A stretch of 64,000 nucleotides of DNA from NCBI GenBank assembly GCA_014444615.1, contig PVXE01000006.1, positions 1-64,000 on the forward strand. The letters are read 5' to 3'. This stretch comes from Tagaea sp. CACIAM 22H2 (lineage in GTDB: Bacteria; Pseudomonadota; Alphaproteobacteria; CACIAM-22H2). Positions within the stretch are counted from its first letter, which is position 1; each line of letters begins with the position of its first letter. Under the pieces are notes generated by a model. That model was not told the DNA's origin, made no database searches, and saw only the letters and a list, made by a program, of their open reading frames with translations. Below, piece by piece: positions 1 to 8,859 of the stretch. The translations under genes were made by a program, and so were the position numbers.

Positions 1-848
1 ACATTGTCGCCCGCGTCGGGCACGGGCCCGGCGGCGCGCGACGCGTTGGAGCCGACCAGACCGCGCGCTTGCAGCACGGTCTTGGTCATCCGCACGCGGA
101 ACGTCTGCTGGAACAACAGCAGCGGCAGCGTGCGCGAATAGAGATAGCGGGCTTTCTTCGTATCGCCCTTCTCGAACGCGCGGACGATATCGACATGCAC
201 ATCGGCCATTTCGGTCGCGGGCATCGTTCCCGAAGCGCCGCGCACGAGTTCGTCGATCAGATAGCGTGCGCCTGCACCGCCGAACACGCCATCGAGCTTG
301 CCGCCCGCCGCCGCCAGGATCTTGGTCACATGCTGGCCGCAGGGCAGCGTTTCTTCCTTCACGTAGCGCACGGTCGGCACGGCCAGCGCCACCTGCACGA
401 CCGCTTCGGGCTTCAAGCCAGCACCATTCGGGGCGGGCGCGTTTTGCAACATGATCGGGATCGGACAGTTCTTGGCAACCTGCGTGTAGAACGCGATATG
501 CGCCGCGACATCCTGGCCCGCTTTGGCCGGCGCCATGATCATCGCGGCCGAAGCGCCAGCCGCCGCCCCTTCGCGCGCGCGCGCCGCAGCTTCGTCGGGA
601 TCGGCGGCGCTGGCGCCGACGACGAACTTGATGCGCCCGCGCAGCGCCTTGCCGAGTGCCGTCACCGCCGCCGCGCGTTCGGCGGGCGTCAGCGTTTCAA
701 CCTCGCTTGCCATGCCGGGATAGACGAAACCGTCGACGCCGGATTCGACGACGAATTCCAGCAAGCGCAGCAGCGACGCTTCATCGACGGCGCCCTTCGC
801 GTCGAACGGCGTGGGAAGTACGGGGAAGACGCCTTTCAGCTTACTCAT
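1..848 (-). CDS. DapA/DHDPS-family lyase (C-terminus cut by window edge)
   Basis: A class I aldolase/dehydratase of the dihydrodipicolinate synthase superfamily. About 282 residues are visible of a usual ~300, so only the last few are lost. The Schiff-base lysine is K164, in VRYVKEETLPCG, and the N-terminal strand reads KGVFPVLPTPF. Where many members have a YNxP motif supplying the proton-relay tyrosine, this protein has LQNAPAPNGAG, with Gln in the Tyr position. That argues against true DapA and for a 2-keto-3-deoxy-sugar-acid aldolase or dehydratase. It is the last visible gene of an operon with an SDR, a lactonase domain and a sugar ABC importer, which fits an oxidative sugar route. Its ATG overlaps the permease stop (ATGA, 845-848). 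Substrate unknown. Confidence 0.85.
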   Translation of the reverse strand, partial: MSKLKGVFPVLPTPFDAKGAVDEASLLRLLEFVVESGVDGFVYPGMASEVETLTPAERAAAVTALGKALRGRIKFVVGASAADPDEAAARAREGAAAGASAAMIMAPAKAGQDVAAHIAFYTQVAKNCPIPIMLQNAPAPNGAGLKPEAVVQVALAVPTVRYVKEETLPCGQHVTKILAAAGGKLDGVFGGAGARYLIDELVRGASGTMPATEMADVHVDIVRAFEKGDTKKARYLYSRTLPLLLFQQTFRVRMTKTVLQARGLVGSNASRAAGPVPDAGDN

Positions 849-1681
849 TTCACGGCTCCGGCGGTCACGCCTTGGATGAACCAACGTTGCAGGAATGCGA
901 ACGCGACGACGATGGGGGACGAGGCGACCAGCGACGCGGCCATTGCCCCGCCCCAATCCGCGTTGACTTCGTTGAGATAGGACAGCAGCAGGCCCGGCCC
1001 GATCGTGCGCTTATCCTCCGACACGATCAGTGTCAGCGAATAGAGCAGATCGTTCCACGACCACATGAAGCCGTAGAGGAATACGGTGACGAGAGCTGGC
1101 ACGGAGACCGGCAGCACGATCGTATGGAAGATGCGAAGCTCCCCCGCCCCGTCGGCACGCGCGGCTTCGATCAGTTCGCTCGGCACCTGGGTGAAGTAGC
1201 TGTAGAGCATGTAAGTCGACACCGGCAGCGCGAATACGATGTAGGACAGCGTGAGACCGAGATGCGTGTCGATGAGGCCCAGCTCCGTGACCAACGGATA
1301 AAGGCTGATCAGCAGCAGGCCGAAGGGAAAGACCTGCGCCGACAGCAGCAGCAGCATCGTCCAGCGCCGTCCGGCGTAGCGGAATTTGGCGAAGGAGTAA
1401 CCCGCATACATCGCCAGCAACGTGTTGAGTGCCGCCGCTGAGCCCGACACAATCAGGCTGTTTCGCAGCTGATCGAGCAAACGTCCGCGGCCGAACGCCG
1501 TCGCGAAGTGATCCAATGTCGGCGCGCTCGGCCACAAGGTCGGGATGATTCGATAAAGCTCGGCATTGCCCTTGAAGGCCGAGATCGTCAGCCAATAGAT
1601 CGGGAAGAACAGGAACAACGCGATCGCGCCGAGAACCAGCGTGAAAACGACCCGCGCGCTGGGCGAAGAAAGATCGAGCAT
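845..1681 (-). CDS. Carbohydrate ABC transporter permease, MalG/UgpE type
   Basis: A 278-residue inner-membrane permease of the CUT1 sugar importer class with about six membrane segments, the first near residues 11-33. The cytoplasmic EAA loop (EAARADGAG, from about residue 172) that docks on the ATPase is intact. The ATG at 1681 shares one base with the stop of the upstream permease. The longer open frame reaching 2059 runs inside that other permease and is not coding there. It acts with the permease at 1681-2634, the binding protein at 2642-3922 and the ATPase at 4727-5734. Confidence 0.93.
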   Translation of the reverse strand: MLDLSSPSARVVFTLVLGAIALFLFFPIYWLTISAFKGNAELYRIIPTLWPSAPTLDHFATAFGRGRLLDQLRNSLIVSGSAAALNTLLAMYAGYSFAKFRYAGRRWTMLLLLSAQVFPFGLLLISLYPLVTELGLIDTHLGLTLSYIVFALPVSTYMLYSYFTQVPSELIEAARADGAGELRIFHTIVLPVSVPALVTVFLYGFMWSWNDLLYSLTLIVSEDKRTIGPGLLLSYLNEVNADWGGAMAASLVASSPIVVAFAFLQRWFIQGVTAGAVK

Positions 1682-2634
1682 CACACGCCCCGCAACAGAT
1701 GACGTAGGTAATAGGCGGCCGCGGGCAGGATCGTCGCAACCCATAGCAAGCCGATGGCCGAGGCGAGGCCCGTGTCCCACTGATCGAAGGCGCGGCGATA
1801 AACCTCTATCGACAACACCGCCGTGGCGCGCACGGGGCCGCCGCCGGTCAGCGCGTAGATCGTGTCGAAATGCTGCAAATTGCCGATTACGCCCAGCACG
1901 ATCACGACCAGCAGCACGGGCCGCAGATGCGGCAAAACGTGGTCGCGCAGCACCGGCCAATTGCCGGCACCGTCGACACGCGCGGCTTCGATCTGTTCGC
2001 GGTCGAGGCTTTGCAACCCGGCCAGGAAGAAGGTCATGAACAACGGGATCGACAGCCACACTTTGGTGACGACGACCGCTGCCATCGCTCCTTGAGAGGT
2101 CGAAAGCCAGGCGGTCGGGAACTCGATCACGCCAAGCTCCAAGAGCAGCGCGTTCAATACCCCGAATCGACTATTGAAAATCCACCCCCAGACGAAGGCC
2201 GTAACCGTCGAGGGCAAAACCCAGGGGATCAGCGACATCGCGCGGACGGCACCCCGCCCCCGGAACGGCTGGTTCAAGATCATCGCCCAGGCGAAACCGA
2301 GCAGAACGGTGAAGCCCGTCGCCAAGCCGACATAAATGCCGGTCGTGATGAAGCTGCCGAGAATTTCCGGCGTGGACAGAATCATCCGAAAATTGTCGAG
2401 GCCGATGAAACGCGGCACCGGCGTTTGCAGATCGTACCGCGTGAACGCGTAACCCAGGGCCTTCAGGAAAGGCCACGCGATCACGGTCGCGAACGCGATA
2501 AGGGCGGGCGCGAGGAACAGCAATCCGACGCGCCGTTCCCCCGCTTTCAGCCCGCCCCATCGCGCGGCGGCCGAGACGCGCGGCGGCGCCGGCAACTCGC
2601 CGCCCGCCGCCGCGTTTCCCGTGACTTGCGTCAT
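1681..2634 (-). CDS. Carbohydrate ABC transporter permease, MalF/UgpA type
   Basis: A 317-residue inner-membrane subunit of the CUT1 sugar importer. A Pro/Ala/Arg-rich cytoplasmic N-terminus of about 35 residues precedes the first membrane helix (about 36-58). The EAA loop, EAARVDGAGNWPVLRDHVLP, starts near residue 216. It lies 7 bp downstream of the binding-protein gene and directly before the second permease, a classic binding protein-permease-permease order. It should form a heterodimer with the product of 845-1681. Confidence 0.93.
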   Translation of the reverse strand: MTQVTGNAAAGGELPAPPRVSAAARWGGLKAGERRVGLLFLAPALIAFATVIAWPFLKALGYAFTRYDLQTPVPRFIGLDNFRMILSTPEILGSFITTGIYVGLATGFTVLLGFAWAMILNQPFRGRGAVRAMSLIPWVLPSTVTAFVWGWIFNSRFGVLNALLLELGVIEFPTAWLSTSQGAMAAVVVTKVWLSIPLFMTFFLAGLQSLDREQIEAARVDGAGNWPVLRDHVLPHLRPVLLVVIVLGVIGNLQHFDTIYALTGGGPVRATAVLSIEVYRRAFDQWDTGLASAIGLLWVATILPAAAYYLRHLLRGV

Positions 2635-2641
2635 GCCCGCA

Positions 2642-3922
2642 TCAGCCCCGGCGCGCCATCGACTGTTCCATGCGCGATTGCATGGCGTCGACCGCGGCGC
2701 CGGCGTTCTTCTGGCCGAGCAACGCCGCTTGCGTTTCTTCCGTCAGAATCGTCGACAGCTCGGGCGAGTTCGACCAGACGCCGATCTCGTGCTTCATACC
2801 CGTGCCCGCCGACGCGACGAGATTGCGCAAATACGCGTCGCTTTGCACGGCGGGCGCGGCCCGGCCGGCTTTCGAACCGGGAAGCGCGGAGAGCTTCAGC
2901 GGGAACGAGGTCTGCACAGCGTCCGACATCAAATACTCGACCCAGCGCGCGCCCGGCGAGTCCTTCGCGACCGGACCGGTCGCGAACATCGACACGAGAT
3001 GCCCCCATTCGATCGAAGCGGGCTTGATGCCGGCATTCGCGACCGGCATCTTCATCGGCATCACGACCGGATCGAATGCCTCGCCCCGACCGGAGAAACT
3101 GCGGCCGAAGCTGCGCGCCTGCGGCGCGTCGATATAGAACGCGCAATTCCCCTGGCCGAACAGGCGGCGCGCGTCGGGGCGATCAATCTCGGGCGCCACC
3201 AGACGGTCGCGCATCAATCCCGCCATGAACTCCATCGCCGCGCGGCCGGAGTCCGATTTGACGAGCACCTTGCCGCTCTCGTCGATCATCCGGCCGCCAT
3301 GCGCCCAGACGAGCAGAAGCACGTCGAGCGGCACCGAGCCGGGATTCTTCGTTGCCATGCCGTACGGCACCGAATTCGGCACCTTGTCGCGCACCGCGAG
3401 CAGTGCCGTGCGGAACTCCGCGAGCGACGTCGGGATCGACGAAACGCCAGCCTTCGCGAGAACTTCCATATTCGCGAACATGCCGATGGAACCCGAGATG
3501 ATCGGCAATCCGATCGTCTTGCCGCCGACGCGGCCCATACCGGCGATCGCCGGATCGACCATCGCGTCGACCCCCGCCTTGCCAAAGACCGCTTCCAGAT
3601 CAACGATCTCCGGCATCGACGCCATCGCCGGCAACCAGCGATCCTGAATCTGGGCCGTGGTCGGCAGCGTGCGCGAACGCTGGCGCAGCAGGATGTTGCG
3701 TTGCGTATCACCCCAGGCCGAACCGATTACTTCGACGGAAATTCCGCTCGATGTCTTGAAACCGTCGAGGACCGCCTGGACGAACGGACGGTTCGGGTCT
3801 TCGGCGTATGTGAAGCTCATAAAGCTGGGCGCGGCACCTTGCGCGCGGCCGATCGACGGCATGGCGAGCGAGGCCGCACCGGCCGCACCCAAAGCGACGA
3901 AGTTTCTGCGATTGATCTTCAT
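2642..3922 (-). CDS. Sugar ABC transporter substrate-binding protein (family 1)
   Basis: A 426-residue periplasmic solute-binding protein. The N-terminus has a twin-arginine-like start (INRRNFVALG), a hydrophobic stretch and an Ala-x-Ala-like site before residue 30 (GRAQG), so export by Tat or Sec is expected. The body is of the family 1 extracellular solute-binding type used with CUT1 sugar importers. Its neighbours are both permeases downstream and, upstream, the SDR and ATPase genes of the same operon. The ligand is probably a sugar, sugar acid or lactone given the co-transcribed lactonase domain, but the sequence does not fix it. Confidence 0.92.
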   Translation of the reverse strand: MKINRRNFVALGAAGAASLAMPSIGRAQGAAPSFMSFTYAEDPNRPFVQAVLDGFKTSSGISVEVIGSAWGDTQRNILLRQRSRTLPTTAQIQDRWLPAMASMPEIVDLEAVFGKAGVDAMVDPAIAGMGRVGGKTIGLPIISGSIGMFANMEVLAKAGVSSIPTSLAEFRTALLAVRDKVPNSVPYGMATKNPGSVPLDVLLLVWAHGGRMIDESGKVLVKSDSGRAAMEFMAGLMRDRLVAPEIDRPDARRLFGQGNCAFYIDAPQARSFGRSFSGRGEAFDPVVMPMKMPVANAGIKPASIEWGHLVSMFATGPVAKDSPGARWVEYLMSDAVQTSFPLKLSALPGSKAGRAAPAVQSDAYLRNLVASAGTGMKHEIGVWSNSPELSTILTEETQAALLGQKNAGAAVDAMQSRMEQSMARRG

Positions 3923-3962
3923 GTTTCCTCTCCCGTGTGGGGTTTTCGTATTGGTTCGGCGG

Positions 3963-4730
3963 TTAGACGACGCCGCCGTCGATCACGTAAGTTTGGCCCG
4001 ACGCGCGGCGGGCTTCCGCCGACGCAAGCCAAAGGGCGAGCCGCGATACGTCCGCGGGCTCCAGCGGTTCCTTGATGCACTGACGTTCCAGATAACGCGC
4101 GAGTTTGGCCGGATCGTCGGCCCGGGCCCGCGCGGTTTGCTTCTCGGTCCAGATCATGCCGGGGGCGATCGAGTTGACGCGAATGCCCATCGGCCCGAAT
4201 TCGCGCGCCAGCGACTTGGTCATGCCCATCACCGCGGATTTCGCGGTCGTGTAGGCGATCAAACCGGGGGCGCCGAACATCCAGGAAATCGAGCCGAGAT
4301 TGACGATCGATCCCCCGCCCGCCTGTTGCATCCCGGGTGCAACGGCTTGCGCGGCGAAGAATTGGTGGCGGAGATTGACCGCCATGCGGTCGTCCCAATA
4401 ATCGGGCTCGACTTTATCGGCCGCCAAACGCGCATCGTCGCCCGCGTTATTGATCAATACGCGGAACACGCCAAGCGTTCCGGCAAGATCGGCAATGCCC
4501 TTGCGCAAGGCCGCCACGTCGCGCAAATCGATCTTCAACGTGGCGACGGCCGATGCACCTTCGCGCTTCGCATCGGCGGCAATCTGCGCAAGGCCCGCCT
4601 CGTTGATGTCGATCAGTCCAAGCTTCGCCTTCTGGCGCGCGAAATGCGCCGTCAACGACGCGCCGATCCCCGACGCCGCCCCCGTAATCAGCACGGGAAG
4701 GTTTTCGAGATCGGGGTAGATGGCGCTCAT
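3963..4730 (-). CDS. SDR-family NAD(P)-dependent oxidoreductase
   Basis: A 255-residue classical short-chain dehydrogenase. The cofactor motif TGAASGIG lies at 16-23, NNAG at 94-97, and the catalytic tetrad is N119, S147 or S149, Y160 and K164 (YTTAK). An acidic residue after the second strand (D41 in GLIDI) favours NAD(H) over NADP(H). The C-terminal [11 protein letters not shown] is typical. Its ATG overlaps the ATPase stop (ATGA). Beside a lactonase and a DapA-family lyase it most likely oxidises a sugar to a lactone, or a sugar acid to a keto acid. Confidence 0.92.
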   Translation of the reverse strand: MSAIYPDLENLPVLITGAASGIGASLTAHFARQKAKLGLIDINEAGLAQIAADAKREGASAVATLKIDLRDVAALRKGIADLAGTLGVFRVLINNAGDDARLAADKVEPDYWDDRMAVNLRHQFFAAQAVAPGMQQAGGGSIVNLGSISWMFGAPGLIAYTTAKSAVMGMTKSLAREFGPMGIRVNSIAPGMIWTEKQTARARADDPAKLARYLERQCIKEPLEPADVSRLALWLASAEARRASGQTYVIDGGVV

Positions 4731-5734
4731 GCCGCCACCCGCAAACCGTCGGCCGTGAAGCGATGGATGTCGTTGGCGTCGATCGTCAAGCCGACGCGCG
4801 CACCGACCGAAACGTCGCGCCGTCCGTCGAGGCGCACGATCACCGTTTCGGACGCCCCCTCGACGGCCACATGCGCGAACAGATCGCTGCCCAGATGTTC
4901 GACTAGCCGCACATCGCCCGAAAGCTTGGCATCGCGGGTATCGACCAGCTTCAAATCCTCGGGGCGTAGCCCCACTTCCGCCGCGCGGTCGCCCAGCAAA
5001 CCGCCTTGCAGCAGATTCATGCGCGGCGAGCCGATGAAGCGCGCCACGAAGCGGTTGGCGGGTTTGCGATAGAGATCGAGCGGCCGGCCGACTTGTTCGA
5101 GGCGGCCCGCATTCATCACCACGATCTTGTCGGCAAGCGTCATCGCTTCCGTCTGATCATGGGTCACGTAGATCATCGTCGTGCCGAGACGCTGCTTCAG
5201 CGCCGCGATTTCCGCGCGCATATCGACGCGCAGCGATGCGTCGAGATTGGACAGCGGCTCGTCGAACAGGAAGATGCGCGGTTCGCGCACGATGGCGCGG
5301 CCGATCGCCACGCGCTGGCGCTGACCGCCGGACAATTGGCGCGGCTTGCGGTCGAGAAGCGGTGTCAAACGAAGAATCTCGGCGGCGGCGGCCACGCGCT
5401 TGTCGATCTCGGCGCGCGGCGTATCGGCCAAGCGCAGCGCGTAGCCCATGTTCTGTGCCACGCTCATATGCGGATAAAGCGCGTAGGACTGGAACACCAT
5501 CGCGATGCCGCGCTTGGCGGGCGGCACGTCGTTGACGATCTCGCCATCGATGGCGAGCGTGCCTTCGTCGATCTCGTCCAGGCCGCAGATCAAACGCAGC
5601 AGCGTGGATTTGCCGCAACCCGACGGACCGACGAACACGGTGAACTCGCCGTCGCCGATCTCGAGATCGATGCCGTGCAGCACCTTGGCGGGGCCGAAAC
5701 TCTTCTTGATGCCGGAAAGCTGAAGACGCGCCAT
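4727..5734 (-). CDS. Sugar ABC transporter ATP-binding protein, MalK/UgpC type
   Basis: A 335-residue cytoplasmic ATPase. Walker A is at 36-44 (GPSGCGKST), the signature LSGGQRQR at 134-141, Walker B FLFDEP at 155-160, and the H-loop histidine is H192. The last ~100 residues form a MalK-type regulatory/TOBE domain with the usual GLRPED motif. It powers the importer formed by the permeases at 845-2634. It lies 8 bp downstream of the IclR-lactonase fusion, so both are probably on one transcript. Confidence 0.94.
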   Translation of the reverse strand: MARLQLSGIKKSFGPAKVLHGIDLEIGDGEFTVFVGPSGCGKSTLLRLICGLDEIDEGTLAIDGEIVNDVPPAKRGIAMVFQSYALYPHMSVAQNMGYALRLADTPRAEIDKRVAAAAEILRLTPLLDRKPRQLSGGQRQRVAIGRAIVREPRIFLFDEPLSNLDASLRVDMRAEIAALKQRLGTTMIYVTHDQTEAMTLADKIVVMNAGRLEQVGRPLDLYRKPANRFVARFIGSPRMNLLQGGLLGDRAAEVGLRPEDLKLVDTRDAKLSGDVRLVEHLGSDLFAHVAVEGASETVIVRLDGRRDVSVGARVGLTIDANDIHRFTADGLRVAA

Positions 5735-5741
5735 TTATGAT

Positions 5742-7466
5742 TCACCCTGCGAACGGCGTATCGGCTTGGCCGCGCACGCCGGCGCGCAACGCGAACACGC
5801 CGCCCGACAGCGGCGCCTCCGCGAGCTGGCGTTGCGACATGCGGATACGCGCCGTCGTAATGTAAAGCGTCGAAAGATCGGGCCCGCCGAAGCAGCAGCT
5901 CGTCGGGCGCGGGACCGGCAGCGTGACGACGCGGTCGACCTTGCCGTCGGGGTCGTAGCGCGTCACGCACCAGCCGTCCCAATGCGCGCTCCACACGAAG
6001 CCTTCGGCGTCGACCGTCAGCCCATCCGGGCTGCCCGCATTCTCAGGCAACTGCACGAAGACGCGACGATTGGCGATATCGCCGCTGTCGATATCGAAAT
6101 CGTAGACATAGATGCGCCGCGTGCCTGAGTCGGTGAAGTAGAAGCGCTTGTCGTCCGGGCTCCAACCCAAACCGTTCGAGATATGGAAGCCCTTTCCCAT
6201 CGTCGCGACTTTGCCGTCGGCGTCGAGACGGTACAGCGCGCCCTCGCCCGGCGCGGTGGTGATCGCCAGGGTGCCGGCCCAGAAGCGCCCGCGCCGGTCG
6301 CATTTTCCGTCGTTAAAGCGGTTGCCTGGCTTGCCCGCTTCCGGATGCGCGATCGGTGTCAGCGTTTCAGACGACCAATCGAATGTCTTGAAGCCGTTCT
6401 GAGTGGCGGCCATGAAACCGCCGCGCGCGCGCGGCACGGCCGCCCCAATCAATTCGGGCATCGGCTTCGACATGAACTGCCCGCTTTCGGGATCGGCGAG
6501 GATCACCGACGGCGCCAAGATGTCGACGAACAGCAGGCGCTTGTCGACGGCCGACCACACCGGGCCTTCGCCCAAGAAGCAGCTCGACGGAACGGCGCAA
6601 CGCAGATCGTCGCGTGCGGGCCCCAATGGGCGCGGATTGATGGAGATCGACATGGCGAGCTGGCCGACATTGCCCGAGACGCGGCGCGCGGCTTCGATCG
6701 CGTCGCGGCCCAAGGCGTGAAGCCGGTCCACGCCCATGCGATAGGACGGCCCGACGATCGCGATCGCGCCGATGGCGATCGCGCGGTGATCGAAAATGGG
6801 GGCGGCGACCGAACTGATATCGGCATGCTGCTCGCCAAACGAAACGGCGTAGCCGCGCCCCTTCGTGAGTTCTAGCTCGCGCGCGAACTCGACCGGATCG
6901 ACGATCGTGTTCGGCGTGAAGCGCTCCAGCGAGAGGCGCGTCACCAACGTCTGGCGATGCTGCGGATCGAGATGGGCGACGATCGCCTTGCCCGCCCCGC
7001 TGGCATGCGCCGCGACGCGGGCCCCCACGCCCAACCCCAAGCGCACGGCCTGGGCGCTGTCGCGCTGATCGATATAAAGGACGGAGGTGTCGTCGAGGAC
7101 CGCGAGGCGCACCGCCTCCCCCGTCAAATCCGCAAGCCGGGCGAGTTCGGGCGACGCCGCACCGCGCAAATCGAACTCGTTCCACACGCGATGGGCCATG
7201 CGGAACAGACGAAAGCCCAGCCGATAGGTCTGGTCGCGCTCGTCGATGCGCAGCAGCCCCGCTTCGACCAAAGTGGCCAGCATGCGATGCGCGGTCGGCT
7301 TGGACAGACCCGACTGCTCGGCGATTTCGACGAAGCGCAGCGGCTTGTCGCTTTCGGCGACGATGTCGAGCAGCGACAGCCCCCGGCGCAGCGCCTGCGC
7401 GCCGGGAATTTCCCGCGCGGCTTCGCCGTCACCATTCTCCACCACGCTGAGCGTACGACCGGTCAT
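5742..7466 (-). CDS. IclR transcription regulator fused to SMP-30/gluconolactonase domain
   Basis: One uninterrupted 574-residue frame with two complete domains. Residues ~22-85 are an IclR winged helix-turn-helix (FVEIAEQSGLSKPTAHRML), ~90-268 the IclR effector domain, and ~290-574 a six-bladed SMP-30/gluconolactonase propeller. The lactonase metal and substrate residues appear intact: E300 (GEGPVW), N385 (RFNDGKCD), N431 (NGLGWSPD) and D481 (SPDGLTVD). The two halves are usually separate proteins of ~260 and ~290 residues. It is the first gene of the sugar operon, so it may both control the operon and hydrolyse a lactone made by the SDR. An internal ATG at residue 272 could in principle allow a separate lactonase product, but I see no stop between the domains. 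Confidence 0.9.
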   Translation of the reverse strand: MTGRTLSVVENGDGEAAREIPGAQALRRGLSLLDIVAESDKPLRFVEIAEQSGLSKPTAHRMLATLVEAGLLRIDERDQTYRLGFRLFRMAHRVWNEFDLRGAASPELARLADLTGEAVRLAVLDDTSVLYIDQRDSAQAVRLGLGVGARVAAHASGAGKAIVAHLDPQHRQTLVTRLSLERFTPNTIVDPVEFARELELTKGRGYAVSFGEQHADISSVAAPIFDHRAIAIGAIAIVGPSYRMGVDRLHALGRDAIEAARRVSGNVGQLAMSISINPRPLGPARDDLRCAVPSSCFLGEGPVWSAVDKRLLFVDILAPSVILADPESGQFMSKPMPELIGAAVPRARGGFMAATQNGFKTFDWSSETLTPIAHPEAGKPGNRFNDGKCDRRGRFWAGTLAITTAPGEGALYRLDADGKVATMGKGFHISNGLGWSPDDKRFYFTDSGTRRIYVYDFDIDSGDIANRRVFVQLPENAGSPDGLTVDAEGFVWSAHWDGWCVTRYDPDGKVDRVVTLPVPRPTSCCFGGPDLSTLYITTARIRMSQRQLAEAPLSGGVFALRAGVRGQADTPFAG

Positions 7467-7502
7467 TTCTCTCCCTTCGCGACGTGTGCCCGCCGCCGGA
7501 GT

Positions 7503-7532
7503 TCCATATGACGGATATCAATTTCATGTCAA
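7503..7532 (-). promoter_or_regulatory. Candidate sigma-70 promoter for the IclR-lactonase operon
   Basis: On the minus strand a perfect -35 box TTGACA (7532-7527) is followed after 18 bp by TATGGA (7508-7503), a weak -10. This is about 37 bp upstream of the fusion gene's ATG. The match is good for -35 only, so the assignment is tentative. Confidence 0.35.
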
Positions 7533-7567
7533 TGAGAGAGCATTGGGAATAATCTCCAGAACTTATC

Positions 7568-7618
7568 AAAATATATATTTTTGTGTTTTATAGCATTGCT
7601 TTATATGATTTTCATGAA
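7568..7618. other. A+T-rich island with two perfect palindromes
   Basis: Within a very G+C-rich window, about 7545-7630 is strongly A+T-rich. It contains a 14-bp perfect palindrome AAAATATATATTTT (7568-7581) and an 8-bp palindrome TTCATGAA (7611-7618). It lies upstream of the candidate promoter of the IclR-lactonase operon and downstream of the TAXI gene. It may act as an UP element, a nucleoid-protein site or an operator; the sequence alone does not decide. Confidence 0.4.
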
Positions 7619-7654
7619 GTGATACTTGATTCCTCGTACGCAGCACCGAGCGCC

Positions 7655-7677
7655 TCGCCGCCTGTGACGGGCGGCGA
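7655..7677 (-). terminator. Hairpin downstream of the TAXI gene
   Basis: A perfect 8-bp G+C-rich stem (TCGCCGCC at 7655-7662 with GGCGGCGA at 7670-7677) closes a 7-nt loop, 32 bp after the TAXI stop codon. No T-run follows on either strand, so it is not a textbook intrinsic terminator. It may mark an end of transcript or protect the 3' end. Confidence 0.35.
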
Positions 7678-7708
7678 ATCCAGACGTTATGACAAAGATG
7701 GGGCGAAC

Positions 7709-8704
7709 TCAGCGCGGCTTTGCAGGGCGCTCGCGCAGATAGCGCAACAAGCCCGGATGATAATCGACGACGCGGATATCGTTTAGGAACTCGGCGCGCG
7801 TCTCGCTCGCGAAGGGATGAACTTCCTTGGCCAAATCCGGCGCATCGAGGATCGCTTTGACGATCGCCAACGCCGTTTCTTCCGGCATGTCCTTGTTGAC
7901 GACCAAGAGATTCCACGAGGCGACCGTCGCAAAGGCGCGCTTCTGACCGCGATAGGTATTCGCGGGCACGATCGCGGGCGTCAAATACGGATAGCGCTCG
8001 ATCAGCCCCGCCAAATCCCAGGCAGAAAGTCCAATGACCCGCACATCGCCTTTTTGCGTCACGTCGGCGATCGCCGGAATGGGACTGCGCGCGCCCACCC
8101 ACAACGCGTCGATCCCGCCGGACAGCAGGGAATCGCCGAGATCCGCGATCGACCCGTTGACGAATTGCGGCTTCAGAAAAAGATCCTTGGCGGCCACGGC
8201 GAACAGCAACTCGTCCGTCCCGCCCGCCGGACCGACGCCGACGCGCTTGCGATCGAGATCAAGGACGCGGTTGATATCGGAATCGCCGCGCACAGCGATT
8301 TGATATGTGCTGCGGAACGCCGGCAGCAGTGCGCGGATATTCGCGTAGTTGCGCCCTTGCGCGAAACCGGTGGAGGTCGCCGCTTCCTGAACCGTCGGCA
8401 AGAACGCGAGACCGATCGCGTTCGCTTCGCGTTGAACGGCCGTCAGATTGGCGATCGATCCGCCCGATTCGATCGCGCGCGTGCGCAATCCCGACTCACG
8501 GTTGAGAAACGCCGCCATTCCTTGCGCGTATGGCAGAAACGCGCCACCCGCCGCACCGCCATAGAAAGATAAACCGCCAGCGTCTTGCGCGGATGCTTGT
8601 TCCGGCGCTGCCATCGACAGGAAGGCTGCCATGACCATTGCGCATCGCTTGAAACGATCGAAAAGCATAGCCCCGATCATATCCGCAAAAATTTCTCCCG
8701 GCAT
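7709..8704 (-). CDS. TAXI-family TRAP solute-binding protein (orphan)
   Basis: A 331-residue periplasmic binding protein of the TAXI type. The mature part begins LSFYGGAAGGAFLPYAQGMAAFLN, the family's N-terminal ligand motif, and VGVGPAGGTDELLF is the usual mid-protein motif. The signal peptide is clearest if translation starts at M13 (8668; MLFDRFKR then a hydrophobic core to ASAQ). The first ATG (8704) is also possible, preceded by AGAAG. No TAXI-type fused permease lies beside it; the only TRAP permeases in the window (9378-11302) are separated by the opposite-strand PAS gene and have their own DctP. Ligand unknown, dicarboxylate or amino acid in known relatives. Confidence 0.85.
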   Translation of the reverse strand: MPGEIFADMIGAMLFDRFKRCAMVMAAFLSMAAPEQASAQDAGGLSFYGGAAGGAFLPYAQGMAAFLNRESGLRTRAIESGGSIANLTAVQREANAIGLAFLPTVQEAATSTGFAQGRNYANIRALLPAFRSTYQIAVRGDSDINRVLDLDRKRVGVGPAGGTDELLFAVAAKDLFLKPQFVNGSIADLGDSLLSGGIDALWVGARSPIPAIADVTQKGDVRVIGLSAWDLAGLIERYPYLTPAIVPANTYRGQKRAFATVASWNLLVVNKDMPEETALAIVKAILDAPDLAKEVHPFASETRAEFLNDIRVVDYHPGLLRYLRERPAKPR

Positions 8705-8859
8705 TACAATCTTCTATCGAACATTTCAGCGCCGCCATTTTCGTCCCGTCGCGGGCCCGATATCGGGCCTGCAACCGCATGTATTCTTGCGACTGGATAA
8801 GGCATCTCGACGCGCGCGCCGCTTGACGTCATCGACGGCGCCGACCATTTGGGCTGCCC

